A DNA stretch of 64,000 nucleotides from Paenibacillus graminis (GCF_000758705.1 NZ_CP009287.1:6634001-6698000), one strand, 5' to 3'. Shown: positions 39,887 through 48,322, counted from the stretch's first letter. Notes: generated by a model from the sequence alone, not told the origin. Numbers and translations: made by a program.

Positions 39887-40888
39887 ATGGAACCCTTGAC
39901 GGACCCTTTTGGACGACTGCATGATTACATGCGCATATCGGTTACAGACCGCTGCAACCTGCGCTGCATTTATTGTATGCCTGCGGAAGGAATGCAATTC
40001 CAGCCCCAGGACGAGATTATGAGCTACGAGGAAATTACAGCTGTGGTGGAAGCACTCGCCCCTCTGGGGCTAAGCAAAATCCGTCTGACCGGAGGTGAGC
40101 CCCTGGTACGCAAGGATCTGGACAAGCTTGTCTCCATGATTGCCGCGATCCCGGGCATTGAGGATATCTCCCTTACCACCAACGGCCTGATGCTTCCCGC
40201 CAAAGCCGCCCTGCTCAAGCAGGCGGGTTTGTCACGGGTGAACATCAGCCTGGATTCCCTGCGCCAGGACCGCTTTGCCATGATCACCCGTGGCGGGGAA
40301 GTCGCCAAAGTGCTGAAGGGAATCGAAGCTGCGGAGGCGGCGGGCCTCTCCCCGATCAAGCTCAATGTTGTGCTCATGAAGGGCATCAACGATGATGAGA
40401 TCAAGGATTTCATCTCGCTGACCCTGAACAGCCCGCTAAATGTGCGGTTCATTGAATATATGCCCATTGGCAGCGCAAGCGATGCCTGGCGCCAGACGTA
40501 TCTGCCGCTGGAAACCGTAGTTGAAGCCTGCCATGAAGCAGGCTGGGCTACGGAAGAGGCGGACATGCCGTCCGGCAACGGCCCTTCACAGAACCAGCGG
40601 GTGGTTGGTGCGCGCGGAACCTTCGGGCTGATCCATCCCGTCAGCGAGCATTTCTGCGACAACTGCAACCGGCTGCGCCTTACGGCAGACGGGCATATCA
40701 AGGCCTGCCTCTACTGGGCGGACGAATACAATGTGCGTCCTCTGACCAGCGATCCCGCAGCCGTGCAGGCCTTATTCCGCAAAGCCTTGGGCAACAAGCC
40801 GCATAACCACGAAATGGCACTCGCCCTCGAACGTAAAGCGCAGAGCCATACCCCAACCGTGCGGCGCATGTCGCAGATCGGGGGCTAG
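39887..40888 (+). CDS. moaA: GTP 3',8-cyclase (MoaA)
   Basis: Radical-SAM enzyme that starts molybdenum cofactor synthesis by cyclising GTP. The 333-aa protein has the N-terminal cluster motif [18 protein letters not shown], the SAM site [20 protein letters not shown] and the C-terminal second-cluster motif [19 protein letters not shown]. The usual C-terminal GG ending is present (MSQIGG). GAAGGGAG stands eight bases before ATG. It is alone here; mobA is about 12 kb away and other moa/moe genes are not in the window. Confidence 0.97.
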   Translation: MEPLTDPFGRLHDYMRISVTDRCNLRCIYCMPAEGMQFQPQDEIMSYEEITAVVEALAPLGLSKIRLTGGEPLVRKDLDKLVSMIAAIPGIEDISLTTNGLMLPAKAALLKQAGLSRVNISLDSLRQDRFAMITRGGEVAKVLKGIEAAEAAGLSPIKLNVVLMKGINDDEIKDFISLTLNSPLNVRFIEYMPIGSASDAWRQTYLPLETVVEACHEAGWATEEADMPSGNGPSQNQRVVGARGTFGLIHPVSEHFCDNCNRLRLTADGHIKACLYWADEYNVRPLTSDPAAVQALFRKALGNKPHNHEMALALERKAQSHTPTVRRMSQIGG

Positions 40889-40891
40889 ATG

Positions 40892-40939
40892 CATAAACGG
40901 CAGGGCCATCCATATAGGGATCGCGCTGCCGTTTATTGG
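40892..40939 (+). terminator. Probable terminator after moaA
   Basis: Stem ATAAACGGCAG / CTGCCGTTTAT across a 20-base loop; the T run is short, so efficiency is uncertain. Confidence 0.6.
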
Positions 40940-41031
40940 ATATAACATCATTATGCTCAGCCTGAGTTTCTTGCTTGTGCGCTGCATGACACCATAGATT
41001 GTTCGCCCTCAGCCCCCGGCGCCTTCCGGAC

Positions 41032-41235
41032 TCAGATGACCCTATTATGCGAAATGAGGCTCATTTTTTTACGATGATGTGGACTCAGAAGGCCTTGTAT
41101 CAAGAAAAATAGCCCAAACTCACGCGCGATAAGCCAATTAACGGATTCTGTGTCCGCATAGATAGAAAAGTACCCTGTTTTTGCAAAATAACGCTTCTCC
41201 TGTCCGTATAAAACTGCCATCAGCTTATTCAGCAT
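41032..41235 (-). CDS. Small ORF downstream of HTH/TPR receptor 1, uncertain
   Basis: A 67-codon reading (MLNKLMAVLYGQEKRYFAKTG onward) starts 20 bases after the receptor 1 stop, with AGGGTGAAG upstream of ATG 41235. It sits where a pheromone-precursor gene would be expected, but it has no N-terminal signal peptide and no glycine-rich tail. It may be a chance ORF or the decayed remains of a partner gene. No function can be offered. Confidence 0.25.
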   Translation of the reverse strand: MLNKLMAVLYGQEKRYFAKTGYFSIYADTESVNWLIAREFGLFFLIQGLLSPHHRKKMSLISHNRVI

Positions 41236-41254
41236 TAACTTCACCCTATGCCTG

Positions 41255-42556
41255 CTAAATATTGATCTCAAAATCCACCGATATCGTGCCTTTAATCACA
41301 TTGCGCTCATGATCCACTTCAGCAGAAAGGTCTACGCTGCGCATGGCGATTTCATTGGCCCCAAAGCGCCTGCGCGCTAAATAATAGGTAGCCAGTTCGC
41401 TGCGGAACCGGGCGTGGTGATCATCGGTGACGTGTTTATCGCGTTTGGTAAATATACCCGAGTATCTGCGATAAGGAATATACGATGAAAAGCGCTTCAA
41501 AATGTGGTCCACATCCCAATGATAACGGTTAGCTGTCTCTACAATCTTATACAAGGCTGTAAAAATCTCATTTTCTCTTTTTGAGACGAAGTCGACATAC
41601 TCTTCCAACACTTCTTTTTGTCCATCCATCAAGCGATTTAAATAAGTATTAGCTGTCCCCCATTCCTTAAATTGGGCAACAATTCGATTTACCTCCTCTC
41701 CTTCCTCCCGTATCCAGCTTCCATCTGTGTAAAGTGGCACAAGTTCTATAGCAGTTTTGTAATCTCCGCGTTCCTCATAGGTACATGAACGCATAAGTTG
41801 TGCGTATAGGATATAAAAATATAACGGCCTTTCTAATGCAGCGTTATTGTTATTCTTATGGTTTGCCCGACTGCGTAAATTATATTGAATAGAAGCGAGT
41901 CGGTGCAATTCCTGCGTCAGTTCCTCTGCTTTCTCCCAATGATGTAGTGAATAATATACATGTACCAATTTCTTTATAGCATCCAACTGATAGGCCTCAT
42001 CCAGCCGATTCACATAGTTTTCAAATAAAGTAGCCTCTATCAAGTTCTGTTGAGGGTCATCTCCCAAAGAAATCATAAACAAACGGTACTGACAAAGCGC
42101 CAGCCGCTCCGAATGCTGATACTTCTCGCTGGCTGCCACATTCTCATATATGATTGCAGCGGCCTGATGCTTATCCTGCTGGAAAAGTTCTTCCGCCAGA
42201 TCAAACAACAGTGGCGCATAGACCAGATTGTCCAGCAGACCATGGACCAGCCGCTCAATGCAATCCAGACGTTCAAGATGTGCAGAACGCAGAATAAAAG
42301 GCCGCAGCCGCCGCCAAGTTGGTGCCGAATCATACAAACATTCATCTACATATTTACTGTAGAAATAGTCCTCTGCCAGTCCCATAGTCCGGGTAATTCG
42401 TTCCAAGTGGCTCATAGCCATCGCCTGCCGGCCTTTCATGATTCGGCTGAGAGTCCCGGAATGAATACCGCTGAGAGCAGCAAACCTGTTAATTGACAAA
42501 CCCTCTTGTGTTAAGTACGCCCATAGCTCATCCCGAATTGTGACTGTATGCTCCAA
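41255..42556 (-). CDS. HTH/TPR regulator of the RRNPP (Alo receptor) type, copy 1
   Basis: Predicted peptide-responsive transcription factor, 433 aa. N-terminal Cro/XRE HTH (about residues 5-65: TVTIRDELWAYL, INRFAALSGIHSGTLSRIMKG) and a long helical repeat region of TPR type (about 75-400), with the signature SAPTWRRLRPFILR shared with copy 2. I place the start at TTG 42556, aligned with copy 2 and seven bases after AGGTGG; ATG 42562 would sit on the ribosome site. It ends about 30 residues earlier than copy 2 and has no recognisable propeptide gene downstream. Probably co-transcribed with the Spo0E-like gene 77 bases upstream. Confidence 0.82.
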   Translation of the reverse strand: MEHTVTIRDELWAYLTQEGLSINRFAALSGIHSGTLSRIMKGRQAMAMSHLERITRTMGLAEDYFYSKYVDECLYDSAPTWRRLRPFILRSAHLERLDCIERLVHGLLDNLVYAPLLFDLAEELFQQDKHQAAAIIYENVAASEKYQHSERLALCQYRLFMISLGDDPQQNLIEATLFENYVNRLDEAYQLDAIKKLVHVYYSLHHWEKAEELTQELHRLASIQYNLRSRANHKNNNNAALERPLYFYILYAQLMRSCTYEERGDYKTAIELVPLYTDGSWIREEGEEVNRIVAQFKEWGTANTYLNRLMDGQKEVLEEYVDFVSKRENEIFTALYKIVETANRYHWDVDHILKRFSSYIPYRRYSGIFTKRDKHVTDDHHARFRSELATYYLARRRFGANEIAMRSVDLSAEVDHERNVIKGTISVDFEINI

Positions 42557-42633
42557 GTCCATACCACCTTTATTCGTACTTATAATCAGGACACAATATC
42601 CTTTATTTGAAGTTACATAGTGAAAAATGCCAC

Positions 42634-42813
42634 TTAAGCGGGCGGGCGTCTCTCTTGCATAGGAATATTACTGTAATTGTTCAGCAACTTGTCCAATTCT
42701 ACCGATTGCCGAAGCAACTTAGGATGGCTGAAACCACCATACTGCATTTGCATCTGATGAAGTTTCCGTCTTGCCCGCTCAATACGAATTCTAATGAATA
42801 CAGCATTATCCAT
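42634..42813 (-). CDS. Spo0E-like aspartyl-phosphate phosphatase
   Basis: A 59-residue protein starting MDNAVFIRIRIERARRKLHQ. Two short helices are expected, with the second carrying HPKLLRQSVELDKLLNNY, which matches the Spo0E family pattern S-x-E-L-D-x-L-(I/L)-x-x-Y. Family members dephosphorylate Spo0A~P and hold back sporulation. ATG 42813 has AAGGAGGCGAAACTGAT upstream, a strong site. A TATAAT box lies about 50 bases upstream (near 42853). It lies between two HTH/TPR receptor genes, in the same direction, and probably heads the operon of copy 1. Too short for many ORF callers. Confidence 0.83.
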   Translation of the reverse strand: MDNAVFIRIRIERARRKLHQMQMQYGGFSHPKLLRQSVELDKLLNNYSNIPMQERRPPA

Positions 42814-42929
42814 ATCAGTTTCGCCTCCTTATGCAATATTTTAGATAATTATGTAAAATTATATCGTAATAATATGGTTGCAGCGCCCTAACAATTTACA
42901 GTGGTAAAGGATTCGCAAAGGGGCTACTA

Positions 42930-42960
42930 TAAAAAAGACGCCCCTGTTAACAGGAACGTC
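42930..42960 (-). terminator. Terminator after the propeptide gene
   Basis: Minus-strand stem GACGTTCCTGTT / AACAGGGGCGTC (with G-U pairs), then TTTTTTAT. It separates the receptor 2-propeptide unit from the Spo0E-like/receptor 1 unit. The 145 bases between it and the propeptide stop hold no gene. Confidence 0.82.
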
Positions 42961-43105
42961 GTTGGTATATTATTTGTTAATGTATTTTTATGATCGAAAA
43001 CAGAAACAAGATACAGCAGTATTAGCAACTCAATATATAAAAAAGACTTTTTCTTAATTGATACAGGTAGCAATTTTAAACTTTGCTTTTAGAATTTTCT
43101 GAACT

Positions 43106-43249
43106 TTAAGCTCCGCCACCACCATGTCCCGTCGGTTGGATGAGCAATTGGGAAGTGTCTGCTTCTACAGTTTTAACAGTACCACTAGGCAAAATAATTA
43201 AGATAGCTAAGCTACATGAAGCTAACAGCATTATGATTTTTTTTACCAT
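43106..43249 (-). CDS. Secreted pheromone precursor (AloP-like propeptide)
   Basis: A 47-residue precursor: MVKKIIMLLASCSLAILIIL (Lys-rich start plus hydrophobic signal segment), a polar spacer PSGTVKTVEADTSQLLI, and the tail QPTGHGGGGA. This is the layout of exported RRNPP-type signalling peptides, in which the C-terminal few residues are released and taken back by the Opp permease. The HG-x-GG core is like the Alo13 peptide of Paenibacillus polymyxa as I remember it. Its ATG overlaps the last 38 bases of receptor 2 in another frame, with GAGAGGTG ten bases upstream. Confidence 0.8.
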   Translation of the reverse strand: MVKKIIMLLASCSLAILIILPSGTVKTVEADTSQLLIQPTGHGGGGA

Positions 43250-44606
43250 ACAAATTTTGCACCTCTCTTATTAAAAGTTTATATTGAGCCTTCTCTGCCT
43301 CTGCTGCTATGTGCCGGTATTGTTCAAATAAGTCGACACATCTGATGACAATAGCCTCATTATTTATCTTAGTTGAATACTCCAAACTATGTAGTATATA
43401 GTAAATTCCTTCTTTTCGTTGACTGTGCAAGTAATATTCTGCTAACTCAGCAAGGAAACTAGCATATTGATTTGCTATTACTTGCTGACTGTACTCGCCA
43501 AACTCAGTTTGATGAACCCGGTAAGGGATATAGGCAGAAAAACGCTCCAAAATGTGATCGACGTTCCAAGAATATCGATTTGCCGATTTAATAACATTAG
43601 AAAGGGCTGTAAATATTTCGCCTTTCCTAGTGGAAATATAATCAACATAATCAGGCAAGACTTCCGATTGCCCACCTAACAAGCGATATAAATAAGTATT
43701 TGCCCTTCCCCATTCTTGAAACTGAGCTAAGGTTCGTTTCACTTCCTCGCTTTCTTCTTGTATCCAGCTTCCATCCGTATAAATCGGTACAAGATCTAAA
43801 GCAGAATTGTAGTCCCCACATTCCTCATACACAATCGATCGCATAAGGTGCGCATATAGTATATAAAGGCATAACGGCTTTTCAGGCTTTTTTTCTTTTT
43901 GGAATCTACCTTCTGAATTATACTGAAGATCGTATCTAATCTTGGCAAGCCTTAGTAATTCCTGAGCCAGCTCATCCATCTTCCGCCACTGATGCAGAGA
44001 ATAATAAACATTCATTAAATGTTTCAAAGCATCCAACTGGTCCGCCTCATCCAACCGGGGAACATAAGGTTCGAACAGCGTTGCCGCCCGCAGGTTTTCG
44101 CTCTGGTCGTCACCAAGCGCAATACGGAACAAGCGGTACTGACACACGGCAAGACGTTCGGAATACTGGTATTTCTCGCTGGCGCTCACATTCTTGTATA
44201 ACAATGCTGCCGCCTGCCACTGCCCTTGCTCGAATAATCCTTCAGACACCTCAAACAGCGTAGGCACATTGTTCAGATTATCGAGCAGAATTTGCACCAT
44301 GCGTTCAATACAATCCATGCGCCCAAGCTCAGCACAACGGATCATAAACGGCCGCAGCCGCCGCCAGGTGGGTGCCGAATAATAGAAGCATTCATCTACA
44401 TACAAGCTGAAAAAGTGATCCTCCACCTCCCCCATCCCTTTGGTAATTAACTCCAAGTGACTCATAGCTATCGGCTGATTGCCTTTTACAATCCGGCTGA
44501 GTGTCCCGGAATTAATGCCACATCTGTCTGCGAACTGATTAATGGACATGCTCTGTTCAGATAAATAGTCCGCTAGCTGATCTCGAATCGTGACTGTAGA
44601 CTCCAA
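43212..44606 (-). CDS. HTH/TPR regulator of the RRNPP (Alo receptor) type, copy 2
   Basis: Predicted receptor for the propeptide encoded at its 3' end, 464 aa. HTH at about residues 3-60 (STVTIRDQLADYLSE, GINSGTLSRIVKG), then a helical TPR-like region to the C-terminus with SAPTWRRLRPFMIR, YSLHQWRKMDELAQELLRLA and AYIPYRVHQ. TTG 44606 is chosen as start: GGAAGGAGGTGTATCC is correctly spaced. The N-terminal 110 residues are very similar to copy 1, with more divergence later, as expected if ligand specificity differs. Ends QNLYGKKNHNAVSFM, overlapping the propeptide gene. Confidence 0.86.
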   Translation of the reverse strand: MESTVTIRDQLADYLSEQSMSINQFADRCGINSGTLSRIVKGNQPIAMSHLELITKGMGEVEDHFFSLYVDECFYYSAPTWRRLRPFMIRCAELGRMDCIERMVQILLDNLNNVPTLFEVSEGLFEQGQWQAAALLYKNVSASEKYQYSERLAVCQYRLFRIALGDDQSENLRAATLFEPYVPRLDEADQLDALKHLMNVYYSLHQWRKMDELAQELLRLAKIRYDLQYNSEGRFQKEKKPEKPLCLYILYAHLMRSIVYEECGDYNSALDLVPIYTDGSWIQEESEEVKRTLAQFQEWGRANTYLYRLLGGQSEVLPDYVDYISTRKGEIFTALSNVIKSANRYSWNVDHILERFSAYIPYRVHQTEFGEYSQQVIANQYASFLAELAEYYLHSQRKEGIYYILHSLEYSTKINNEAIVIRCVDLFEQYRHIAAEAEKAQYKLLIREVQNLYGKKNHNAVSFM

Positions 44607-44781
44607 GGATACACCTCCTTCCGAATCCCAGAAAATAGGTTTTTGTCTGTATAACTGTAATCCTATGTGATAATATTCCAATGGTCAATATGCCAGATTG
44701 GTCTAAAAAGTGAACAGCGCAAAATATTTTAAAATTTAGGCAACAGGGTTGCCATTTCCTTATGAAACAAGGGGGAACACG

Positions 44782-45399
44782 TCAAAATGACCGCCAGAGC
44801 TGTACTCCCATGTACACCGCAATGGCCCAGATCAACAGTGCTGAAGCGGTGTTCAGCAGCCGGATCACCCTGCCGGAGGAATCCAATCTGCCCAGCACCC
44901 GGCCAGCCGCCGCCAGGCTCAAAAACCACATCCAGGAAACCCCCGCCGTGGCAGCCGCAAACGCCCAGCGTTCAGCACCGGTATACTGCAGGGAATTGGT
45001 GCCAATGACACCCACTGTATCCAATAGCGCATGCGGGTTCAGCAGAGACACAGAAAGGGCATAGCCTACCTGGCCTTTTAGCGAGAGCAGCCGTGCCTCC
45101 CGGTACCCCTCTCCCGGCGTTGCGCTCCAGATTTTCCAGCCCATGATGCACAGAAATAGGATTCCTGCACCGTACACGATGGGCGTTACCCATTCCACGG
45201 AGAGCAGCACAAGCGAAATTCCACCGACGGCCGCGGCAATCAGCAGCGTATCACATACAGCCGCCGTAAGAACTACAGGCATCACACTGCGGAACCGGGG
45301 CTGAAGCGCCCCTTGGTTAAAAACAAATATATTCTGTACGCCCAACGGCAAAATCAGCCCAAAGGCCAATAGGATTCCATGCACAATGGCTTCCAGCAT
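44782..45399 (-). CDS. LysE/ArgO-family amino-acid exporter
   Basis: Six-helix exporter, 205 aa. Family motifs: LAFGLILPLGVQNIFVFNQGAL at the N-terminus, VCDTLLIAAAVGG and SLLNPHALLDTVGVIG with the conserved Asn-Pro-His. Substrate could be a basic amino acid or another amino acid; it cannot be told from sequence. AGAGGAGCAGACTA precedes ATG. It is divergent from a MocR-type regulator that probably controls it. 44682-44781 contain no gene. Confidence 0.88.
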   Translation of the reverse strand: MLEAIVHGILLAFGLILPLGVQNIFVFNQGALQPRFRSVMPVVLTAAVCDTLLIAAAVGGISLVLLSVEWVTPIVYGAGILFLCIMGWKIWSATPGEGYREARLLSLKGQVGYALSVSLLNPHALLDTVGVIGTNSLQYTGAERWAFAAATAGVSWMWFLSLAAAGRVLGRLDSSGRVIRLLNTASALLIWAIAVYMGVQLWRSF

Positions 45400-45710
45400 T
45401 AGTCTGCTCCTCTCAGTCTGTTTGCGGGGTGAATGAAGCTGGTGAATAACGGGCTGTTTTTGAATGCGGGATTCACTCCCCTTCTCCGCCGCAGGACTGA
45501 TCGTACACCGCGATAGCAGAATTCGTAACCAGCCAAATTCTCCAAGTGCTGCCCAACCAAACTAAAAAGCACAGGTCAAAGGTGGTATACTCCAGAGAAG
45601 AACTCTTGCCTTTCCCGCCCGCATTATTCTCAATAAAGGATGGGCGTCAGATCAAGTCAGAGTATTGGCAGAGCATAAAACCGCAAGACCCTCGCAAAGG
45701 AGCTGGTATT

Positions 45711-47300
45711 TTGACCAATCAACATCAAAAGGAACAGATACAGGCAAGATCATGGACACCGGACCCGGCATCAGCGCTTCCGCTGCACAGACAAATATCC
45801 AATTATTACATGGATAAAATCCGCAGTGGCGCTTGGCCGCCCGGAATGCGCCTGGCCCCCCAGCGCGAGCTGTGCCGCCAGCTGGGTGTGAACCGCAGCA
45901 CAGTGGTAACTGCGCTGGGAGAACTGTCGGCACTGGGACTGATTGAAGGCAGGCGGGGCGGCGGGACCCGGGTGGTCGATTTACGGGCCGCCGCAGACGG
46001 GTCGGTTTCGTACGGTGACAGGACGGCTGCGTCCGGTAGCCGGGCGGATGCGTCCGGTGACCGGGCGGTTTCAACGGGTGACGGGACAGGGATGTTGCCA
46101 GTCCAGTCTGCCGGAAGCTGGAATTCTTATGTCGAAGAGGGCGTCCACTATCCCAATCTGCCTACGGTGCAGGATATCAACCGCCTGGAATATGAGCAGG
46201 GGCTGATCCGTCTTGGCACCGGTGAGCCGTCGCCCGGGCTGCTGCCCGGCGAAGCCATGACCCGTGTGCTGGCTGAGCTCTCCCGGCAGACGCTGCCGCC
46301 GCTGTCCTATGAAGAACCTCTCGGCAGCCCGGGGCTGCGGAGGGCCGTAAGCGGCGAGCTGGCGAAGAACGGCATACAGGCTGATCCAGACTCTATTCTG
46401 ATCACCTCCGGAGCACTTCAGGGCCTGCAGCTGATAGCGGTTGGGCTTTTGCCGCGCGGCTCTACCATACTGCTGGAGAAGCCTTCCTATCTCTATTCCA
46501 TCCATGCCTTCCAATCCGCAGGAGTGAAGTTCAGCGGCCTGCCCATGGATGAGCATGGACTGCTAACGGACCGGCTGGCCAGGGAAGCCTGCCGGACCAA
46601 GGCGGCTATGCTGTACAGCATCCCGTCCTTCCATAATCCGACGGGCATCCTGATGGACGCCCAGCGGCGGCAGGAGCTTATGGATGTGACCGGCGGGCTG
46701 GGCCTGCCCATCCTGGAGGACGGAGCCTATCAGGAGCTCTGGCTCGACACGCCGCCTCCCCCGCCGCTAAAGGCGCTGGACCGCGATGGCAGAGTGCTGC
46801 ATCTCGGCACACTGTCGAAATCCGCCAGTCCGGGGCTGCGCATCGGCTGGATCGTCGGCCCGGAGCCTGTCGTGCGCCGGCTGGCCGACATTAAGATGCA
46901 GACCGACTACGGGGCAAGTTCGCTCTCGCAGCTCGCCGCCGCCCGTTGGCTGGAGGGCGGGTATCATGAAGAGCATCTGCAGCGCCTGCGGGCCAGGCTG
47001 CGGCAGCGGCGGGATGCTGCGCTTGCACTGCTGCAGCATCATTTTGCCGGACTGGCTGCATGGAACGTGCCGGCGGGCGGCTTCTACATCTGGCTGTCCC
47101 TGGACAAGCCGGTGCCGCTGCGGACGCTTTTCCGCGCCGCCCATAAGGCCGGGCTGCTGCTGAACACCGGCGATCTGTACGACCGGGGCGACAGCCGCCA
47201 TCTGCGGCTGTCCTACGTCTACGCCTCCACCACCGAATTAGAGCATGGCCTCCCTTTGCTGGCCGGACTGATCCGCAAGCTCCGGCAGCCCGGTTCCTGA
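45711..47300 (+). CDS. MocR-type GntR/aminotransferase fusion regulator
   Basis: PLP-dependent transcription regulator, 529 aa. GntR winged helix at about residues 20-90 (LPLHRQISNYYMDKIRSG, PQRELCRQLGVNRSTVVTAL), a linker with imperfect GDR/ASG repeats (about 95-125), then a fold-type I aminotransferase domain with IPSFHNPTGILMD, ILEDGAYQEL and the PLP lysine in LGTLSKSASPGLRIGW. TTG 45711 is used because GGAG lies eight bases upstream; the longer reading to 45546 lacks a site. Divergent from the LysE-type exporter, a frequent MocR target pairing. Confidence 0.9.
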   Translation: MTNQHQKEQIQARSWTPDPASALPLHRQISNYYMDKIRSGAWPPGMRLAPQRELCRQLGVNRSTVVTALGELSALGLIEGRRGGGTRVVDLRAAADGSVSYGDRTAASGSRADASGDRAVSTGDGTGMLPVQSAGSWNSYVEEGVHYPNLPTVQDINRLEYEQGLIRLGTGEPSPGLLPGEAMTRVLAELSRQTLPPLSYEEPLGSPGLRRAVSGELAKNGIQADPDSILITSGALQGLQLIAVGLLPRGSTILLEKPSYLYSIHAFQSAGVKFSGLPMDEHGLLTDRLAREACRTKAAMLYSIPSFHNPTGILMDAQRRQELMDVTGGLGLPILEDGAYQELWLDTPPPPPLKALDRDGRVLHLGTLSKSASPGLRIGWIVGPEPVVRRLADIKMQTDYGASSLSQLAAARWLEGGYHEEHLQRLRARLRQRRDAALALLQHHFAGLAAWNVPAGGFYIWLSLDKPVPLRTLFRAAHKAGLLLNTGDLYDRGDSRHLRLSYVYASTTELEHGLPLLAGLIRKLRQPGS

Positions 47301-47342
47301 ACCGGGCTGCCGGCTAAATTCACTATATGAGTTATCCTTAAA

Positions 47343-47561
47343 GGAACAAAACGGCTACGCTGTCCTTCACTGGACAGCGTAGCCGTTTTGGATTCTGGTT
47401 TAGTGTGACCTCTACGGCAATATCAAGTGGAAAAAGGTTAACTATTTCAGCACCTTAGGCCTAAATGGCGTTATATTCCCCAATTAAGTTTCCTTTTTCC
47501 ATTTAAATCTTAAGATTGTTGATTCCGAGGAGAAATAAGTTCCCTTTTTCCAACAAGCGCT
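47343..47561. repeat. Dispersed intergenic repeat, copy C (short)
   Basis: Copy of the family at 901-1217 with GGAACAAAACGGCTACGC, GTGGAAAAAGG, CCTTTTTCCATTTAAAT and GAGAAATAAGTTCCC blocks but lacking the second purine block and the CACCTGCTTC tail. Its head has become a perfect hairpin (47348-47389). Its right end merges into a short divergent ORF. Confidence 0.78.
47348..47389 (+). terminator. Perfect 18-bp hairpin, terminator of the MocR gene
   Basis: Arms AAAACGGCTACGCTGTCC and GGACAGCGTAGCCGTTTT with TTCACT loop. The 3' arm ends in TTTT, so it can act as an intrinsic terminator. Made from the repeat head module. Confidence 0.8.
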
Positions 47562-47619
47562 GCGAACAGCCATCCATCAGAACATCCATCAGGGATTCTT
47601 GGTCATCGTTCTTGAGCAT
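47503..47619 (-). pseudogene. Short divergent ORF, probably truncated by repeat copy C
   Basis: A 38-codon reading (MLKNDDQESLMDVLMDGC then SQRLLEKGNLF) begins at ATG 47619 with AGGAGG seven bases upstream and shares the palindromic operator region with the divergent TetR gene. After about 17 codons the sequence is that of repeat copy C, which supplies the stop. The simplest reading is the 5' end of a TetR-controlled gene cut by the repeat. The original product cannot be recognised. Confidence 0.45.
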
Positions 47620-47638
47620 TATATAACCTCCTCTCACT

Positions 47639-47672
47639 ATCAAATGACAAATAATAATATTTGTCATTTGAT
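47639..47672. promoter_or_regulatory. Perfect palindromic operator for the TetR regulator
   Basis: Arms ATCAAATGACAAAT and ATTTGTCATTTGAT (14 bases each, identical) with AATAAT centre. It lies between the divergent short ORF (47619) and the TetR gene (47714), so it could control both. It is followed by a TATGCT -10-like sequence. Confidence 0.82.
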
Positions 47673-47713
47673 TACTTTAGTGATATGCTGTTTACACAGA
47701 GGAGGTCGGACCC

Positions 47714-48322
47714 ATGAGCAAATCAAGCTCCTTTTTAAGTAAAACGGAAATTATGGACGCCGCCGAACAGACGCTGCGCCGCTTCGGGCCTGACAAGACC
47801 TCGGTAACCGATGTGGCCAAGCTGCTGGGGGTCAGCCATGGCACGCTTTACCGCCATTTTCCCAGCAAGGCGGCTCTGCGGGAGGCGGTAACGGAGCGCT
47901 GGCTGGAAGAGCAGATCGTTGTCCCGCTGGAGCAGATTGTGAAGGCCCCGGCAGACAATGCGCTCGCGCAGCTAAAGGTATATATTGCCCGGCTGATTGA
48001 GCTGAAGCGTCACTATGCCCAGCAGGATAGTGAAATGTTCAAGATGTACACGGACGTTACTATGGAAGCCGCTGAGCTGATTGAGGTGCATATCCAGCGG
48101 ATAGTGGAGCAGATGGGCATCCTGATCGCCAGAGGAATTCAACAGAAACGGATTGCACAACGTGCGGAGACCAAATCGCTTGCCCGTTCGCTTTTCCATG
48201 CAACCTTAAGATTCCATCATCCGGCTCATGCCCATGAATGGCGGAGCGTCAGCATAGACCAGGAATTCGAGCAGCTCTGGCTGCTTCTGGAACACGGACT
48301 TGCCGCTTCACAGCATTCGTAA
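47714..48322 (+). CDS. TetR-family regulator
   Basis: Repressor-type regulator, 202 aa, with N-terminal HTH AAEQTLRRFGPDKTSVTDVA and VSHGTLYRHFPSKAALREAV, and a helical C-terminal ligand domain ending near FHHPAHAHEW. ATG with GAGGAGG upstream. It is followed at 30 bases by a short-chain dehydrogenase gene (now frameshifted) and preceded by a perfect palindrome, so autoregulation of a two-gene unit is likely. Ligand unknown. Confidence 0.9.
   Translation: MSKSSSFLSKTEIMDAAEQTLRRFGPDKTSVTDVAKLLGVSHGTLYRHFPSKAALREAVTERWLEEQIVVPLEQIVKAPADNALAQLKVYIARLIELKRHYAQQDSEMFKMYTDVTMEAAELIEVHIQRIVEQMGILIARGIQQKRIAQRAETKSLARSLFHATLRFHHPAHAHEWRSVSIDQEFEQLWLLLEHGLAASQHS

Noticed and set aside
42607..42891. 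94-codon plus-strand ORF opposite the Spo0E-like gene
   Set aside because: The minus-strand gene has a strong ribosome site and a recognisable family motif, so the plus-strand reading is its antisense shadow.
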